64,000 nt of DNA. It comes from Sulfurimonas sp. (lineage in GTDB: Bacteria > Campylobacterota > Campylobacteria > Campylobacterales > Sulfurimonadaceae). The notes under the pieces are model-generated. The model was not told the origin of the DNA and searched no databases. It worked only from the letters and a program-made list of their open reading frames with translations. The translations under genes and the position numbers were made by a program. Of the stretch, positions 30,464 to 39,447 are shown one piece after another. Numbering within the stretch: the stretch's first letter is position 1; each line of letters starts with the position of its first letter. The DNA lies in NCBI GenBank assembly GCA_013791885.1, contig VMSZ01000001.1, forward strand, positions 25,647-89,646, read 5' to 3'.

Positions 30464-30748
30464 AGTTTCTCTCTGGTGTCATTCGCACCTCTCGCTCTTC
30501 TTACTATATCTTTCTCTCCAATCAGCTCAAGTAGTTTTTCTTCATCCATTTAAACGACAATGTGTCCAGATAACGCCAAAAATATTTTTAAATATATATC
30601 TACATTTCAAAGATTTTAGATAGATTTAATAAAAAACAGTAAAAATATTGTATTTTGCAATGATTTTATAATTTAAAACAACATTTTTAGTGTTAGTTTA
30701 TTTAGTATATATCAAGCTATTTGATATATAATGTCCGTTGAATAAATA

Positions 30749-30906
30749 GTTATCCGCTCGCTACGCGACCGGATAACGGGGGCGCGGGCTGAACGCCCAC
30801 TGGTCATCTGTCGCATAGCGCCAGATAACAAGCGGGAGGAGCGAGCAACCATCCATGAAAACAAGTTTTCAAAGATGGTAGTCACTCACCCGCGCCCCCG
30901 TTATGC
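30749..30906. repeat. nested palindromic region, candidate attC-like site or complex structured intergenic element
   Basis: GTTATCCG(30749-30756)/CGGATAAC(30770-30777); ATAACGGGGGCGCGGG(30773-30788)/CCCGCGCCCCCGTTAT(30889-30904) perfect 16 bp; inner hairpin ATCTGtCGCataGCGcCAGAT (30806-30826); ends CCCCCGTTATGC. Confidence 0.65.
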
Positions 30907-30920
30907 ATAAGGACAGATAG

Positions 30921-31214
30921 ATGAGAAAAGCCAATATTGTAAGACTAATCACATATTCTACTGCCGTCCTCATCCCAATACTTGCAATGTTAAATTGCTC
31001 AGGATGGTCAACTATTGATGGCAAAGTATCAAGCTGTATTATTGATGGCGAAGTTTTCAGAGAGTTTGCAAATGCGTGTTATGGCTTTATTCTTTTGTCA
31101 GCGTTCATGTTGGGCTTACCCCTAATATTATACTTAGGAGGAATTATTGCTACTACAGAAGCAATGATTTTTTTGACAACTAAAATAAACGTTAAGTTAA
31201 AACAAGATAAATAG
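30921..31214 (+). CDS. small membrane protein, cassette-like ORF
   Basis: 97 aa, two hydrophobic segments, starts directly after the 30749-30906 palindrome and is followed by an attC-like site. Confidence 0.65.
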   Translation: MRKANIVRLITYSTAVLIPILAMLNCSGWSTIDGKVSSCIIDGEVFREFANACYGFILLSAFMLGLPLILYLGGIIATTEAMIFLTTKINVKLKQDK

Positions 31215-31247
31215 TATCGAATGGGATAACTAAAAAACAATGTATAT

Positions 31248-31319
31248 ACCTAACAAACCAAAGGAGACCAATCAAAAACCCGCCTGCGGCTTTTTGATTG
31301 GTCATTTCAAACGTTATAT
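31248..31319 (+). repeat. attC-like (59-be-like) integron recombination site
   Basis: ACCTAAC (matches RYYYAAC) ... GACCAATCAAAAA-cccGCCtgcGGC-TTTTTGATTGGTC ... GTTATAT; 72 bp imperfect palindrome with bulged bases between two small ORFs. Confidence 0.7.
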
Positions 31320-31340
31320 GAAAATAGAATTGGAGTTTAA

Positions 31341-31679
31341 ATGAAAAAAATACTGTTAATACTATTTATTAGTATTGAAATATTTGCCGGCACAGAAATG
31401 TGTGGTTCAGGAACAGTCATTAGATTACTTAGTGATGATAACGAAGGTAGCCGTCATCAACGATTTATAATAAAAGAGTCCTCAGGAAGAACATTATTAA
31501 TTAGCCATAATATTGACTTGGCACCAAAAATTTATTCACTGGATACAGGTGATTTAATAAAGTTTTGTGGTGAGTACGAAAACAATGCAAAAGGTGGTGT
31601 TGTCCATTGGACACATCATGATCCACAAAAACGTCACACTGCTGGTTGGCTAGAATATAATGGCAAGAAGTACCAGTAA
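31341..31679 (+). CDS. DUF3465-like exported protein, cassette-like ORF
   Basis: 112 aa with signal peptide; GSGTVIRLLSDDNEGSRHQRFIIKESSGRTLLISHNIDLAP...GDLIKFCGEYE...VHWTHHDPQKRHTAGWLEYNGKKYQ. Confidence 0.72.
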   Translation: MKKILLILFISIEIFAGTEMCGSGTVIRLLSDDNEGSRHQRFIIKESSGRTLLISHNIDLAPKIYSLDTGDLIKFCGEYENNAKGGVVHWTHHDPQKRHTAGWLEYNGKKYQ

Positions 31680-31745
31680 AGAGGGTTAAGTTAGGCTATA
31701 AAGGCGGAGAACTCCGCTTTTGTCAGACAGGAATATAAAGTTTCT
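31680..31745 (+). pseudogene. diverged duplicate of the 3' end of the ypfJ-like gene
   Basis: Translates VKRVKLGYKGGELRFCQTGI* versus the intact gene VKWFKLGYKGGELRSCQTGI*; nucleotide similarity continues past the stop (agtttct.tctg). Confidence 0.85.
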
Positions 31746-31761
31746 GTCTGCTAAAGGTTAT

Positions 31762-32337
31762 TTACTCTTTTTTCTCGCAATGAAGCAACTCTGAGATAAT
31801 GCCTTTATCTTCACGGTTTTCAGCGATGATAACTCCTGCGATGTGAAGCGGTACAAAAACTAAAATAACATTAAAGACTAGTTCGTGAAGCTCTTTGATG
31901 TCATGGGAAAGTTCTTTTGATATGCCAAGCAATTCATGAAATTCCATAACAAGACCGGTAATACTCATAAAAAACAGAGATGCGTAGAGAATATAATAGA
32001 GAGATTCGACTCCTTTTTTATGCAGACTTAAAGTTGCGAATTTCTCTTTTTTAGCGGCTCCCTGAAAATACAAAACAATTCTGTAGATTACCAAAAACGC
32101 AAGTGCATATCCTAAATAAATATGCCATTCCCACATAGGTTCACGGATGGCTTTTGCAAGAACTTTGGCTTGCTCAAGTGTGACTGTAACACCAATTTCT
32201 GCAAGTTTCTGCAGCAAAATCTCTGCATTTTCTCTATAACTGAGAAAAGTTTTTCTTAGAAAAACAGTGCCTAAAAGACCCAGAATTATAATGGCGTTTA
32301 GCCAGTGCCAGATTTTAAAACCCGATGAATATTTCAT
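31762..32337 (-). CDS. cytochrome b/b561-type di-haem membrane protein
   Basis: FKIWHWLNAIIILGLLGTVF, WEWHIYLGYALAFLVIYRI, ELHELVFNVILVFVPLHIAGVI conserved His in TMs; start trimmed to MKYSSG. Confidence 0.85.
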   Translation of the reverse strand: MKYSSGFKIWHWLNAIIILGLLGTVFLRKTFLSYRENAEILLQKLAEIGVTVTLEQAKVLAKAIREPMWEWHIYLGYALAFLVIYRIVLYFQGAAKKEKFATLSLHKKGVESLYYILYASLFFMSITGLVMEFHELLGISKELSHDIKELHELVFNVILVFVPLHIAGVIIAENREDKGIISELLHCEKKE

Positions 32338-32412
32338 ATTGTAAATCCTATTAACAAGATAATATGTGCTATTATAACTCAACAATATCAAAATGGCATC
32401 CAAAGGTTTATA

Positions 32413-33915
32413 ATGAGTGATTTGCAAAAATTACAAGCAGCTGCAAGAGGTATGAGGCTTCTTTTTGTAGAAGATAACGATGCTCTGCGTGCAAATGCTG
32501 CGAAACTTTTTAAAAAGCTGTTTACATATGTGGATATAGCCGCTGATGGGGAAGAGGCTCTGCGGATGTTTAAACAGAATTCCCCTGACCTTCTTATTGC
32601 AGATATAAAAATGCCTAAAATGGACGGTATTGAGCTGTGCAAAAAAATAAGAACGCTTGCTCCCGATATGCAAATAATTGTTATGTCCGCCTACGATAAT
32701 AAAGAGTATCTTGTTGAACTTATTAAATTAAAAATAAGCAGCTTCATCAAAAAACCGCTAACTTTGACAGAACTTGTACAAGCTTTGGAAGAGACTTTAA
32801 AGATTGTTAAAAAACAAAAAGAAGAAGCTTTTCTGCATTCGCAGCAAGAGTATGTGTTTAATAATCAGAGCTCCATGGTTCTTATGATGAATGAGGATGA
32901 ATTACTGCTTGCAAACAAAGAGTTTTTGGATTTTTTTGAGGTGCAGGACTTGCAAGAGTTTAAACAAAAGCATAAAAGTGTGGAGAGCAATTTTGTAAAC
33001 GAAGAGGGATTTTTACCTCCGGCAGAGAAAATAGACTGGTTTGACGGATTGAGTGAAAATGATAAAAAACTCTTTAATGTCAAAATGGAGCAGAAAAAAA
33101 ACAATCCCAAACATTTTGTTTTAAATGTCAAAAGGGTTTCCTTAAAAGGGGAATCTGTACTGCTCACTTTTGATGATGTCAGCGACTTGAAGCTTTATGA
33201 TAAAACGCAGGCAAAAAAGAAAGAGCCAGGGGAGATACAGACAAATCCAATCGAATTTTTAGAAGTCTTGCGAAGAAACGGCGCAAAGGTGCATCTGCAT
33301 AACTACTATAAGGGTCTGAGTATTACCAATGATGCACTCGTCGTTGAAATTGCAGATGGAAAAGTTTTACTAAAAACAAACTATCTGCAGCAAAAAGCCA
33401 TACAGTATGAAAGGAAGACTCTAATTTTGTCGGAGACTTTTCCAAACGCAATCCTTTGTGAAAAAATGGAAAAGATAGTTTTTAAAGAACAGCTGGTGGA
33501 GTTCAGTGAGCTGCGTTTTATTCAGACATCTCCTGTTTTAAGAAAAACAATCCGCGTAGTCCCAGAAGATGAACATAAGGTGACACTTTTTATCAATGGG
33601 ACTATTTTCAGAGCGGACGTTTCCATAGAAGACATCTCAATGGATGCAATAAAAATTAAAACAAACGCAATGCCTGCAGGCCTGACTCTAGGAACTACAG
33701 TGTTTGTAGATTTAGTATTGATTATGGACAAAAGACCTTTTAGCTTAAATTTGGAGGCAATATTATTTCGGCAAAGTGAGTTAAAAAACAGTTTTAGTTT
33801 TGTTTTCACATTTATGTTAAAGCCTGAGCAAAAAAGTGAACTGCTCAAGTACATAACAAAAAGACAAATGGCAATTATTCGAGAATTTAAAGGAATACAA
33901 CATGGCAGAGAATGA
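32413..33915 (+). CDS. response regulator receiver protein with PAS-like middle and C-terminal PilZ-like domain
   Basis: REC: LLFVEDNDALRANA...LLIADIKMPKMDGIELCKKI...IVMSAYD...IKKPL; C-terminal RKTIRVVPEDEHKVTLFINGTIFRADVSIEDISMDAIKIKT resembles PilZ. Confidence 0.8.
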   Translation: MSDLQKLQAAARGMRLLFVEDNDALRANAAKLFKKLFTYVDIAADGEEALRMFKQNSPDLLIADIKMPKMDGIELCKKIRTLAPDMQIIVMSAYDNKEYLVELIKLKISSFIKKPLTLTELVQALEETLKIVKKQKEEAFLHSQQEYVFNNQSSMVLMMNEDELLLANKEFLDFFEVQDLQEFKQKHKSVESNFVNEEGFLPPAEKIDWFDGLSENDKKLFNVKMEQKKNNPKHFVLNVKRVSLKGESVLLTFDDVSDLKLYDKTQAKKKEPGEIQTNPIEFLEVLRRNGAKVHLHNYYKGLSITNDALVVEIADGKVLLKTNYLQQKAIQYERKTLILSETFPNAILCEKMEKIVFKEQLVEFSELRFIQTSPVLRKTIRVVPEDEHKVTLFINGTIFRADVSIEDISMDAIKIKTNAMPAGLTLGTTVFVDLVLIMDKRPFSLNLEAILFRQSELKNSFSFVFTFMLKPEQKSELLKYITKRQMAIIREFKGIQHGRE

Positions 33916-34660
33916 AAAAATTTTATATGAAGAGGGCGCACACAAATGCGTCATGTTTAGTTTTGATGATGAGTCTCATGAGGACTCTTTTTTATCCGTA
34001 AACCAGTACCTCATAGTTCAAAACGGTGTTGGTATTTTGGTAGATCCGGGAAGTGAGTCTATTTTTGATGAACTTTATGAAGCGGTGAGCCGTCATGTAG
34101 AGATTGAAAATATCAAGTTTATTTTCTTTTCACATCAAGACCCCGATGTCTCAGGTTCTATAACGCAGTGGAGTATTGCAACTTCTGCGAAGTTCATACT
34201 TTCGGGTTTATGGGTGCGTTTTATGAGCCATTACGGTTTTATGCAAATGGACAGAGTCATGGCGTTGGGCGACCATGGTGCAAAACTAAAATTTGGAGAG
34301 AACTTTTTAAAGTTTGTTCCTGCGCACTTTTTGCACTCTCCGGGGAATTTCAGCCTCTATGATTCCCGTTCAAAGATACTTTTTTCGGGAGATATAGGCG
34401 CCGCGATTTTAAACACTCCTGAGAATTATAAGCATGTTGAGAGTTTTGAAGAGCATGTCCCTTATCTTGCAGGTTTTCATAAACGCTATATGGCTTCGAA
34501 TAAATTTTGCCGTGCCTGGGTTACAAATGTGCAAAAACTGGATGTAGATATGATTGCTCCGCAACACGGTTTTGTTTTTGATGGGGAAAATGTGGAAAAA
34601 TTTCTAGAGTGGTTTAAAGAACTTGAGTGCGGCAGTGACTTTTTAGAAGAACTTTACTAG
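33902..34660 (+). CDS. MBL-fold di-iron protein, ODP/FprA-like (putative oxygen sensor)
   Basis: NQYLIVQNGVGILVDPGSES, FFSHQDPDVSGSITQW, HFLHSPGNFSLYDSRSKILFSGDIG, APQHG. Confidence 0.82.
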   Translation: MAENEKILYEEGAHKCVMFSFDDESHEDSFLSVNQYLIVQNGVGILVDPGSESIFDELYEAVSRHVEIENIKFIFFSHQDPDVSGSITQWSIATSAKFILSGLWVRFMSHYGFMQMDRVMALGDHGAKLKFGENFLKFVPAHFLHSPGNFSLYDSRSKILFSGDIGAAILNTPENYKHVESFEEHVPYLAGFHKRYMASNKFCRAWVTNVQKLDVDMIAPQHGFVFDGENVEKFLEWFKELECGSDFLEELY

Positions 34661-34686
34661 TAGAAAAAGTAGAAAAAAGGTTTATA

Positions 34687-37600
34687 ATGCAATTCGCAAC
34701 TTTAAGAACAATCGTTTCCAATATCACCGTTACTCTGCGTGAAACGCACAGCATTGCAAAAGCACTTGAAGAGATGTCTAAGCACAGCATCAGTTCTATT
34801 GTTATCGTGGATGAAAAAAACCGTCCCATAGGAATTTTTACCGAACATGATGCGCTTCGTATTGTGAGCGAGATGATTGACCAAGAAATACCGCTGAGTA
34901 AGGTTATGACACGAAATCCCTTCTGCGTGGAACAGTCACAACATCTGCACGATGCCTATATGATGATGGAGGAAAAAGCTTATCGTCATCTTGTCATTGT
35001 TGATGAGGTCGGAGAGTTTGTCGGAATAGTAAGTGAGGGAGATTTCTTACGCCACATGGGTTTTGATGCGCTGAACAGGTTTAAAACCGTTGCTGAGGCT
35101 ATGAGTAATGCCCCTCTGGTTATTCAGTCAGATGTGTTGATGATAACTGTTGCGAAACTGATGAAAGAGCATAAGTGTGACTATGCAATAGTGATTGAAA
35201 ATATGTGTCCGATTGGCTTGATAACAGAACGTGATATTATATATTCCCATGAGGATATGCAAGGTAAAGCAGCAGAGAAGCTCTTGAATCATGCAATAAA
35301 GACCATAAAACAGAATCTACTTTTACACGAAGCAGCAGAGCTTATGAAAGAGCATAGTGTTCATCAGCTTGTTGTTGTGGACGATAACGAACATTTATCG
35401 GGAGTTTTGAATCGTCACGATATTTTGAAAGCTGTACATGGAAGTTATTTTGAGTTTTTAGTGCAACTTATCAACCAAAAAAACGATACGATTGCCCAGC
35501 TTCAAGAGCGAAAAAAAGAGCTTAGAGCCAAAAAAGATTTGCTCGAAGAAAGCACAATTAAATATAGAAAACTTTTTGAGGCTATTCCGGATGGAACTGT
35601 TCTGCTAGACGTTCAAACATTAAGGGCGGTGGAGTTTAACAGTGCGGCACATGAGTATCTTGGTTACAGTGCAGAAGAGTTTTCAAAACTGAGCATTTCT
35701 GATTATGAGATAATAGAAAGCCCGGAGGAAACGCAGCGGCGGATAGGTGTAATCAAAAGTCAGGGATATGATATTTTTGAAACTAAACACCGCACGAAAG
35801 AGGGAAAAATTATTGATGTCTGGGTTAATGCCGTAGCCGTTGAGATATCCGGCCAGAATTATATTATAGCGGTGTATAGAGATATAACAGTACAAAAAGA
35901 AACGCAAGAGAATTTCGCGCAACAGAGCTCATTTTTACAATCCCTTCTTAAAAATATTCCGGATTTGGTCTGGTTGAAAGATTTGGATGGTGTTTATCTG
36001 GCTTGTAACGAAATGTTTGAACGTCTCTATAACGCCAAAGAATCAGAGATAATCGGAAAAGATGATTTTGATTTTGTGGATACTGAGCTGGCTACTTTTT
36101 TTCGCGAGCATGACAAGGCGGCAGTGGCGGCCGGAGGTTCACGTACGAATGAGGAGTTCTTGGTATTTGGCGATGGCAGCTATCAAGGTTTTTTTGAGAC
36201 AGTAAAGACACCTATGAAAGACATTCATGGAAATGTTATAGGTGTCCTGGGAATCGCTCGTGATATCAGTGAGAGAAAAGCCAAAGACGATGAGAGTGCT
36301 AATGTTCAGGCTTTGGCACATGTGGGCACGTGGTCCTGGGATATTCTCAAGGATGAGTTTATCGGGAGCTCTGAGGGATATCGTATTTTTGGAATTCCCC
36401 AGGGTGAAAAAGTTGGCCTGAAGGATGTTTTAAAACGATTTTCATCCCAAGACCGTGCGAGGGTTCAGGAGCAATTGCTTAATACGTCAAGAACAAAACA
36501 GCAGGTCGGTTCACTCTATCGTTTAAACGTGCAAGATGGTGATGATATCTGGATTAAGACACATACGGAATTTCAATACAATGAAAAACATCAGCCAATT
36601 AAAGCTGCAGGAATCTTTCAGGATGTAAGTGAGCAGATACGACACGAAAAAGAGCTGCAAAAAAAAGATGAAGACCTTTCTGCTGCGCAGGCAATAGCGC
36701 ATATCGGAAGCTGGCGACTCAAAATCAAAGATAATATTCTTGAATGGTCTGATGAGACCTACAGGATTTTCGGCATAGAGATAAGAGCCCCTTTAACATA
36801 TGAGATGTTTTTGGAACGTATTCATCCTGAAGATGCTGAAAAAGTGGCTCTTGCATGGCAGAGGGCCTTAGAGGGAGAAAAGTACGATATAGAACATAGA
36901 ATCATTGTGGACGGTACAACCAAGTGGGTGCATGAGCAGGCGAAGCTTAACTCGGATAAGGCCGGCAATATTCTTGATGGTATTGGAATGGTTCAGGAGA
37001 TTACACAAAGAAAACTTTATGAGCAGAAACTTGAAACACTCGCTAATTATGACCCGCTGACAGGATTGGCTAACCGCGGACTTTTGGTTTCGTATTTGCA
37101 AAAGATAATTGAAGGAGCAAAACGTAATAAAAGTCAGATAGCTCTGCTGATGTTTGATTTGGACCGCTTTAAAGATATCAATGACAGTTATGGACATAAT
37201 GCGGGGGATGAACTATTACAACAGGTTGCAAAACGTTTTTCTTCCCGTTTGCGTGAGGGAGACCTCATAAGCCGTTTGGGCGGAGATGAATTTGCTGTTG
37301 TGATGAATAATTTTACGCATCCGGAAGATGCAGGAAGACTTGCAGAGGAGATGATAGAGACTCTTTCTATGAATTATCAGCTTTCTGCAGGAGTATCAGT
37401 TCACATAGGGGCAAGTGTGGGAATAGTTATATTCCCTGATCATGCAAGTGATGCACAGACTCTTTTGCAATATGCGGATGCGGCACTTTACAAATCAAAG
37501 TCGGAAGGACGGGCTACATACCGCTACTATAGTGATGAATTGACTCAATCAGCGCGTAAACGCATAGAGTGTGAAACTAATCTGCGTCTTGCGATTACAA

Positions 37601-38316
37601 ACAAGGAGTTTGAAGTCTACTACCAGCCTCAAGTGCATATTGCATCCGGACGTATTATCGGTGCCGAAGCGCTTATTCGCTGGAATAATCCAAAACGCGG
37701 ACTTGTTTCGCCTGCGGAGTTTATTCCTGTTGCAGAAGATACCGGTTTGATTGGTGAAATAGGGGAGTGGGTGTTAAATGAGACCTGCAGACAGGGAAAA
37801 ATCTGGCTTAACCAAGGGCACAGACTTACTTTGGCTGTTAATCTTTCAGCACATCAAATCAGATATCAGGATGTAGTGTCAATTGTCGAGAAAGCTATTA
37901 AGCAAAGCGGTTTTGAAGCGAATCGTTTGGAGCTTGAGCTGACCGAAAGCGCACTTATGCAAAGAGAGGAAGAGACAGTTGAAATTCTTCACAGTCTCAG
38001 AGCCAAAGGAATAAGGCTGGCAATTGATGACTTTGGAACAGGGTATTCATCCTTGAGTTATTTAAAGCGCTTTCCGATAGACATACTTAAAATTGACAAA
38101 AGTTTTGTTGATGATGTTCCCTATGATGCCGATGACAACGCGATAGTCAGTGCTATTATCGCGATGGGGCAAGCTTTGGGCTTTCAAGTTTTGGCAGAGG
38201 GTGTCGAGCAGGAAGAACAACTTCGGTTTTTAGAAGAAAAAGGGTGTACGATGTATCAAGGGTATTATAAAAGCAAGCCTCTGCCTGCAAAAGAGTTTGA
38301 AAAACTTTTAAAATAA
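34687..38316 (+). CDS. CBS(x4)-PAS-GGDEF-EAL bifunctional c-di-GMP signalling protein
   Basis: CBS pairs; PAS repeats; DPLTGLANR...RLGGDEFAVVM; EALIRWNNP, ELTESALM, IDDFGTGYSSLSYLKRFPIDILKIDKSF. Confidence 0.95.
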   Translation: MQFATLRTIVSNITVTLRETHSIAKALEEMSKHSISSIVIVDEKNRPIGIFTEHDALRIVSEMIDQEIPLSKVMTRNPFCVEQSQHLHDAYMMMEEKAYRHLVIVDEVGEFVGIVSEGDFLRHMGFDALNRFKTVAEAMSNAPLVIQSDVLMITVAKLMKEHKCDYAIVIENMCPIGLITERDIIYSHEDMQGKAAEKLLNHAIKTIKQNLLLHEAAELMKEHSVHQLVVVDDNEHLSGVLNRHDILKAVHGSYFEFLVQLINQKNDTIAQLQERKKELRAKKDLLEESTIKYRKLFEAIPDGTVLLDVQTLRAVEFNSAAHEYLGYSAEEFSKLSISDYEIIESPEETQRRIGVIKSQGYDIFETKHRTKEGKIIDVWVNAVAVEISGQNYIIAVYRDITVQKETQENFAQQSSFLQSLLKNIPDLVWLKDLDGVYLACNEMFERLYNAKESEIIGKDDFDFVDTELATFFREHDKAAVAAGGSRTNEEFLVFGDGSYQGFFETVKTPMKDIHGNVIGVLGIARDISERKAKDDESANVQALAHVGTWSWDILKDEFIGSSEGYRIFGIPQGEKVGLKDVLKRFSSQDRARVQEQLLNTSRTKQQVGSLYRLNVQDGDDIWIKTHTEFQYNEKHQPIKAAGIFQDVSEQIRHEKELQKKDEDLSAAQAIAHIGSWRLKIKDNILEWSDETYRIFGIEIRAPLTYEMFLERIHPEDAEKVALAWQRALEGEKYDIEHRIIVDGTTKWVHEQAKLNSDKAGNILDGIGMVQEITQRKLYEQKLETLANYDPLTGLANRGLLVSYLQKIIEGAKRNKSQIALLMFDLDRFKDINDSYGHNAGDELLQQVAKRFSSRLREGDLISRLGGDEFAVVMNNFTHPEDAGRLAEEMIETLSMNYQLSAGVSVHIGASVGIVIFPDHASDAQTLLQYADAALYKSKSEGRATYRYYSDELTQSARKRIECETNLRLAITNKEFEVYYQPQVHIASGRIIGAEALIRWNNPKRGLVSPAEFIPVAEDTGLIGEIGEWVLNETCRQGKIWLNQGHRLTLAVNLSAHQIRYQDVVSIVEKAIKQSGFEANRLELELTESALMQREEETVEILHSLRAKGIRLAIDDFGTGYSSLSYLKRFPIDILKIDKSFVDDVPYDADDNAIVSAIIAMGQALGFQVLAEGVEQEEQLRFLEEKGCTMYQGYYKSKPLPAKEFEKLLK

Positions 38317-39447
38317 AAGTGTAATGCTCGTACCGCTGTTTTCTTTTGATTCGAGCATTATTTTAAAACCGTACTCTTTTATAATGCTCTCAACAATACT
38401 GAGTCCGACACCAAACCCCCCCGCGTAAGAGTTGGCTCGCTCAAATCTCTTAAAAATAGACTCCAACTTATTTTTTGCAATGCCGATGCCTTTGTCTTGT
38501 ATGGTAAAAGATTTTTCACTGAGTTTGATTTTTATCTCACTGTTTGGATGGGAGTATTTGATGGCGTTTCCCAAGAGGTTGTTGATAAGCATTTTTGCCT
38601 TTGTCGGTGCTATCATAAGCGTGCAGGGGGTTGACTCAAAAAGAACCTGTATGTTTTTTCTTTCCAAAATTTCATCGAAGTAGTCAATACTGTTTTTTAC
38701 AACTTCTTCAAACGCAAGCTGCTGAGGCTTTTCACTTGCATTGTCAAAACTCAAAAAACTAAGCGCAGAGTACATATCGTAGAGCTGTTTTGTACTGATG
38801 GAGATGTTTTTCATAATTCTTTCATCGTAAGTTTTTTTATTGATTGCTCGTGAAGTGCTCATCATAAGTGCCGTGATGGGCGTATTGAGTTCGTGGGTTG
38901 TATCTCTGACAAAGTCTTCTATTGCCTGCATTTTTTCTTTAATGGGTTTTAAAAATATGTACGAAAGAGCTACGGAGATGAAGATGATAATAAACGCAAC
39001 GATGATGGTGACAAAAAGGATTTTATTTTTGAGTTTGAGTACATTTTGCGTGCATTCGTTACTCTGAATAACTGCATATTTAATGCCCAAATGCCCAGCC
39101 GTAGCTTGAGATACAAGTGTAAATGTTTTCCCCTGCATATAATAATCTTTTGAAAAGTCTGCTTCTTGCATAATCGAGCCGTATTTGAGTTCATTGTCTG
39201 CATCAAAAAGCGCAACACTTGCGTTTTCAAAGTTTTGAAGTACAAGTTCTTCTTTCATCATATGCGCACGGATAACGTCCGAACTCACCTGATTGGCGAT
39301 ACTGTTCATCTTGTAGTAGTTTGAGTTCATCTCCATAGAAACCTGAGCAGTATAAAACCAGTAGCTTGCAAGCGAGAGAAAGATAAAGGAGGAGAGCAGA
39401 TAAAGCGATAAAAAAGAGTAAAAAGATTTTTTGGTAAGTTTATTCAT
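38308..39447 (-). CDS. sensor histidine kinase
   Basis: DTTHELNTPITALMMS H-box, NNLLGNAIKYS N-box, IQDKGIGIAK, GGFGVGLSIVE; start trimmed to MNKLTKKSF. Confidence 0.92.
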   Translation of the reverse strand: MNKLTKKSFYSFLSLYLLSSFIFLSLASYWFYTAQVSMEMNSNYYKMNSIANQVSSDVIRAHMMKEELVLQNFENASVALFDADNELKYGSIMQEADFSKDYYMQGKTFTLVSQATAGHLGIKYAVIQSNECTQNVLKLKNKILFVTIIVAFIIIFISVALSYIFLKPIKEKMQAIEDFVRDTTHELNTPITALMMSTSRAINKKTYDERIMKNISISTKQLYDMYSALSFLSFDNASEKPQQLAFEEVVKNSIDYFDEILERKNIQVLFESTPCTLMIAPTKAKMLINNLLGNAIKYSHPNSEIKIKLSEKSFTIQDKGIGIAKNKLESIFKRFERANSYAGGFGVGLSIVESIIKEYGFKIMLESKENSGTSITLLF

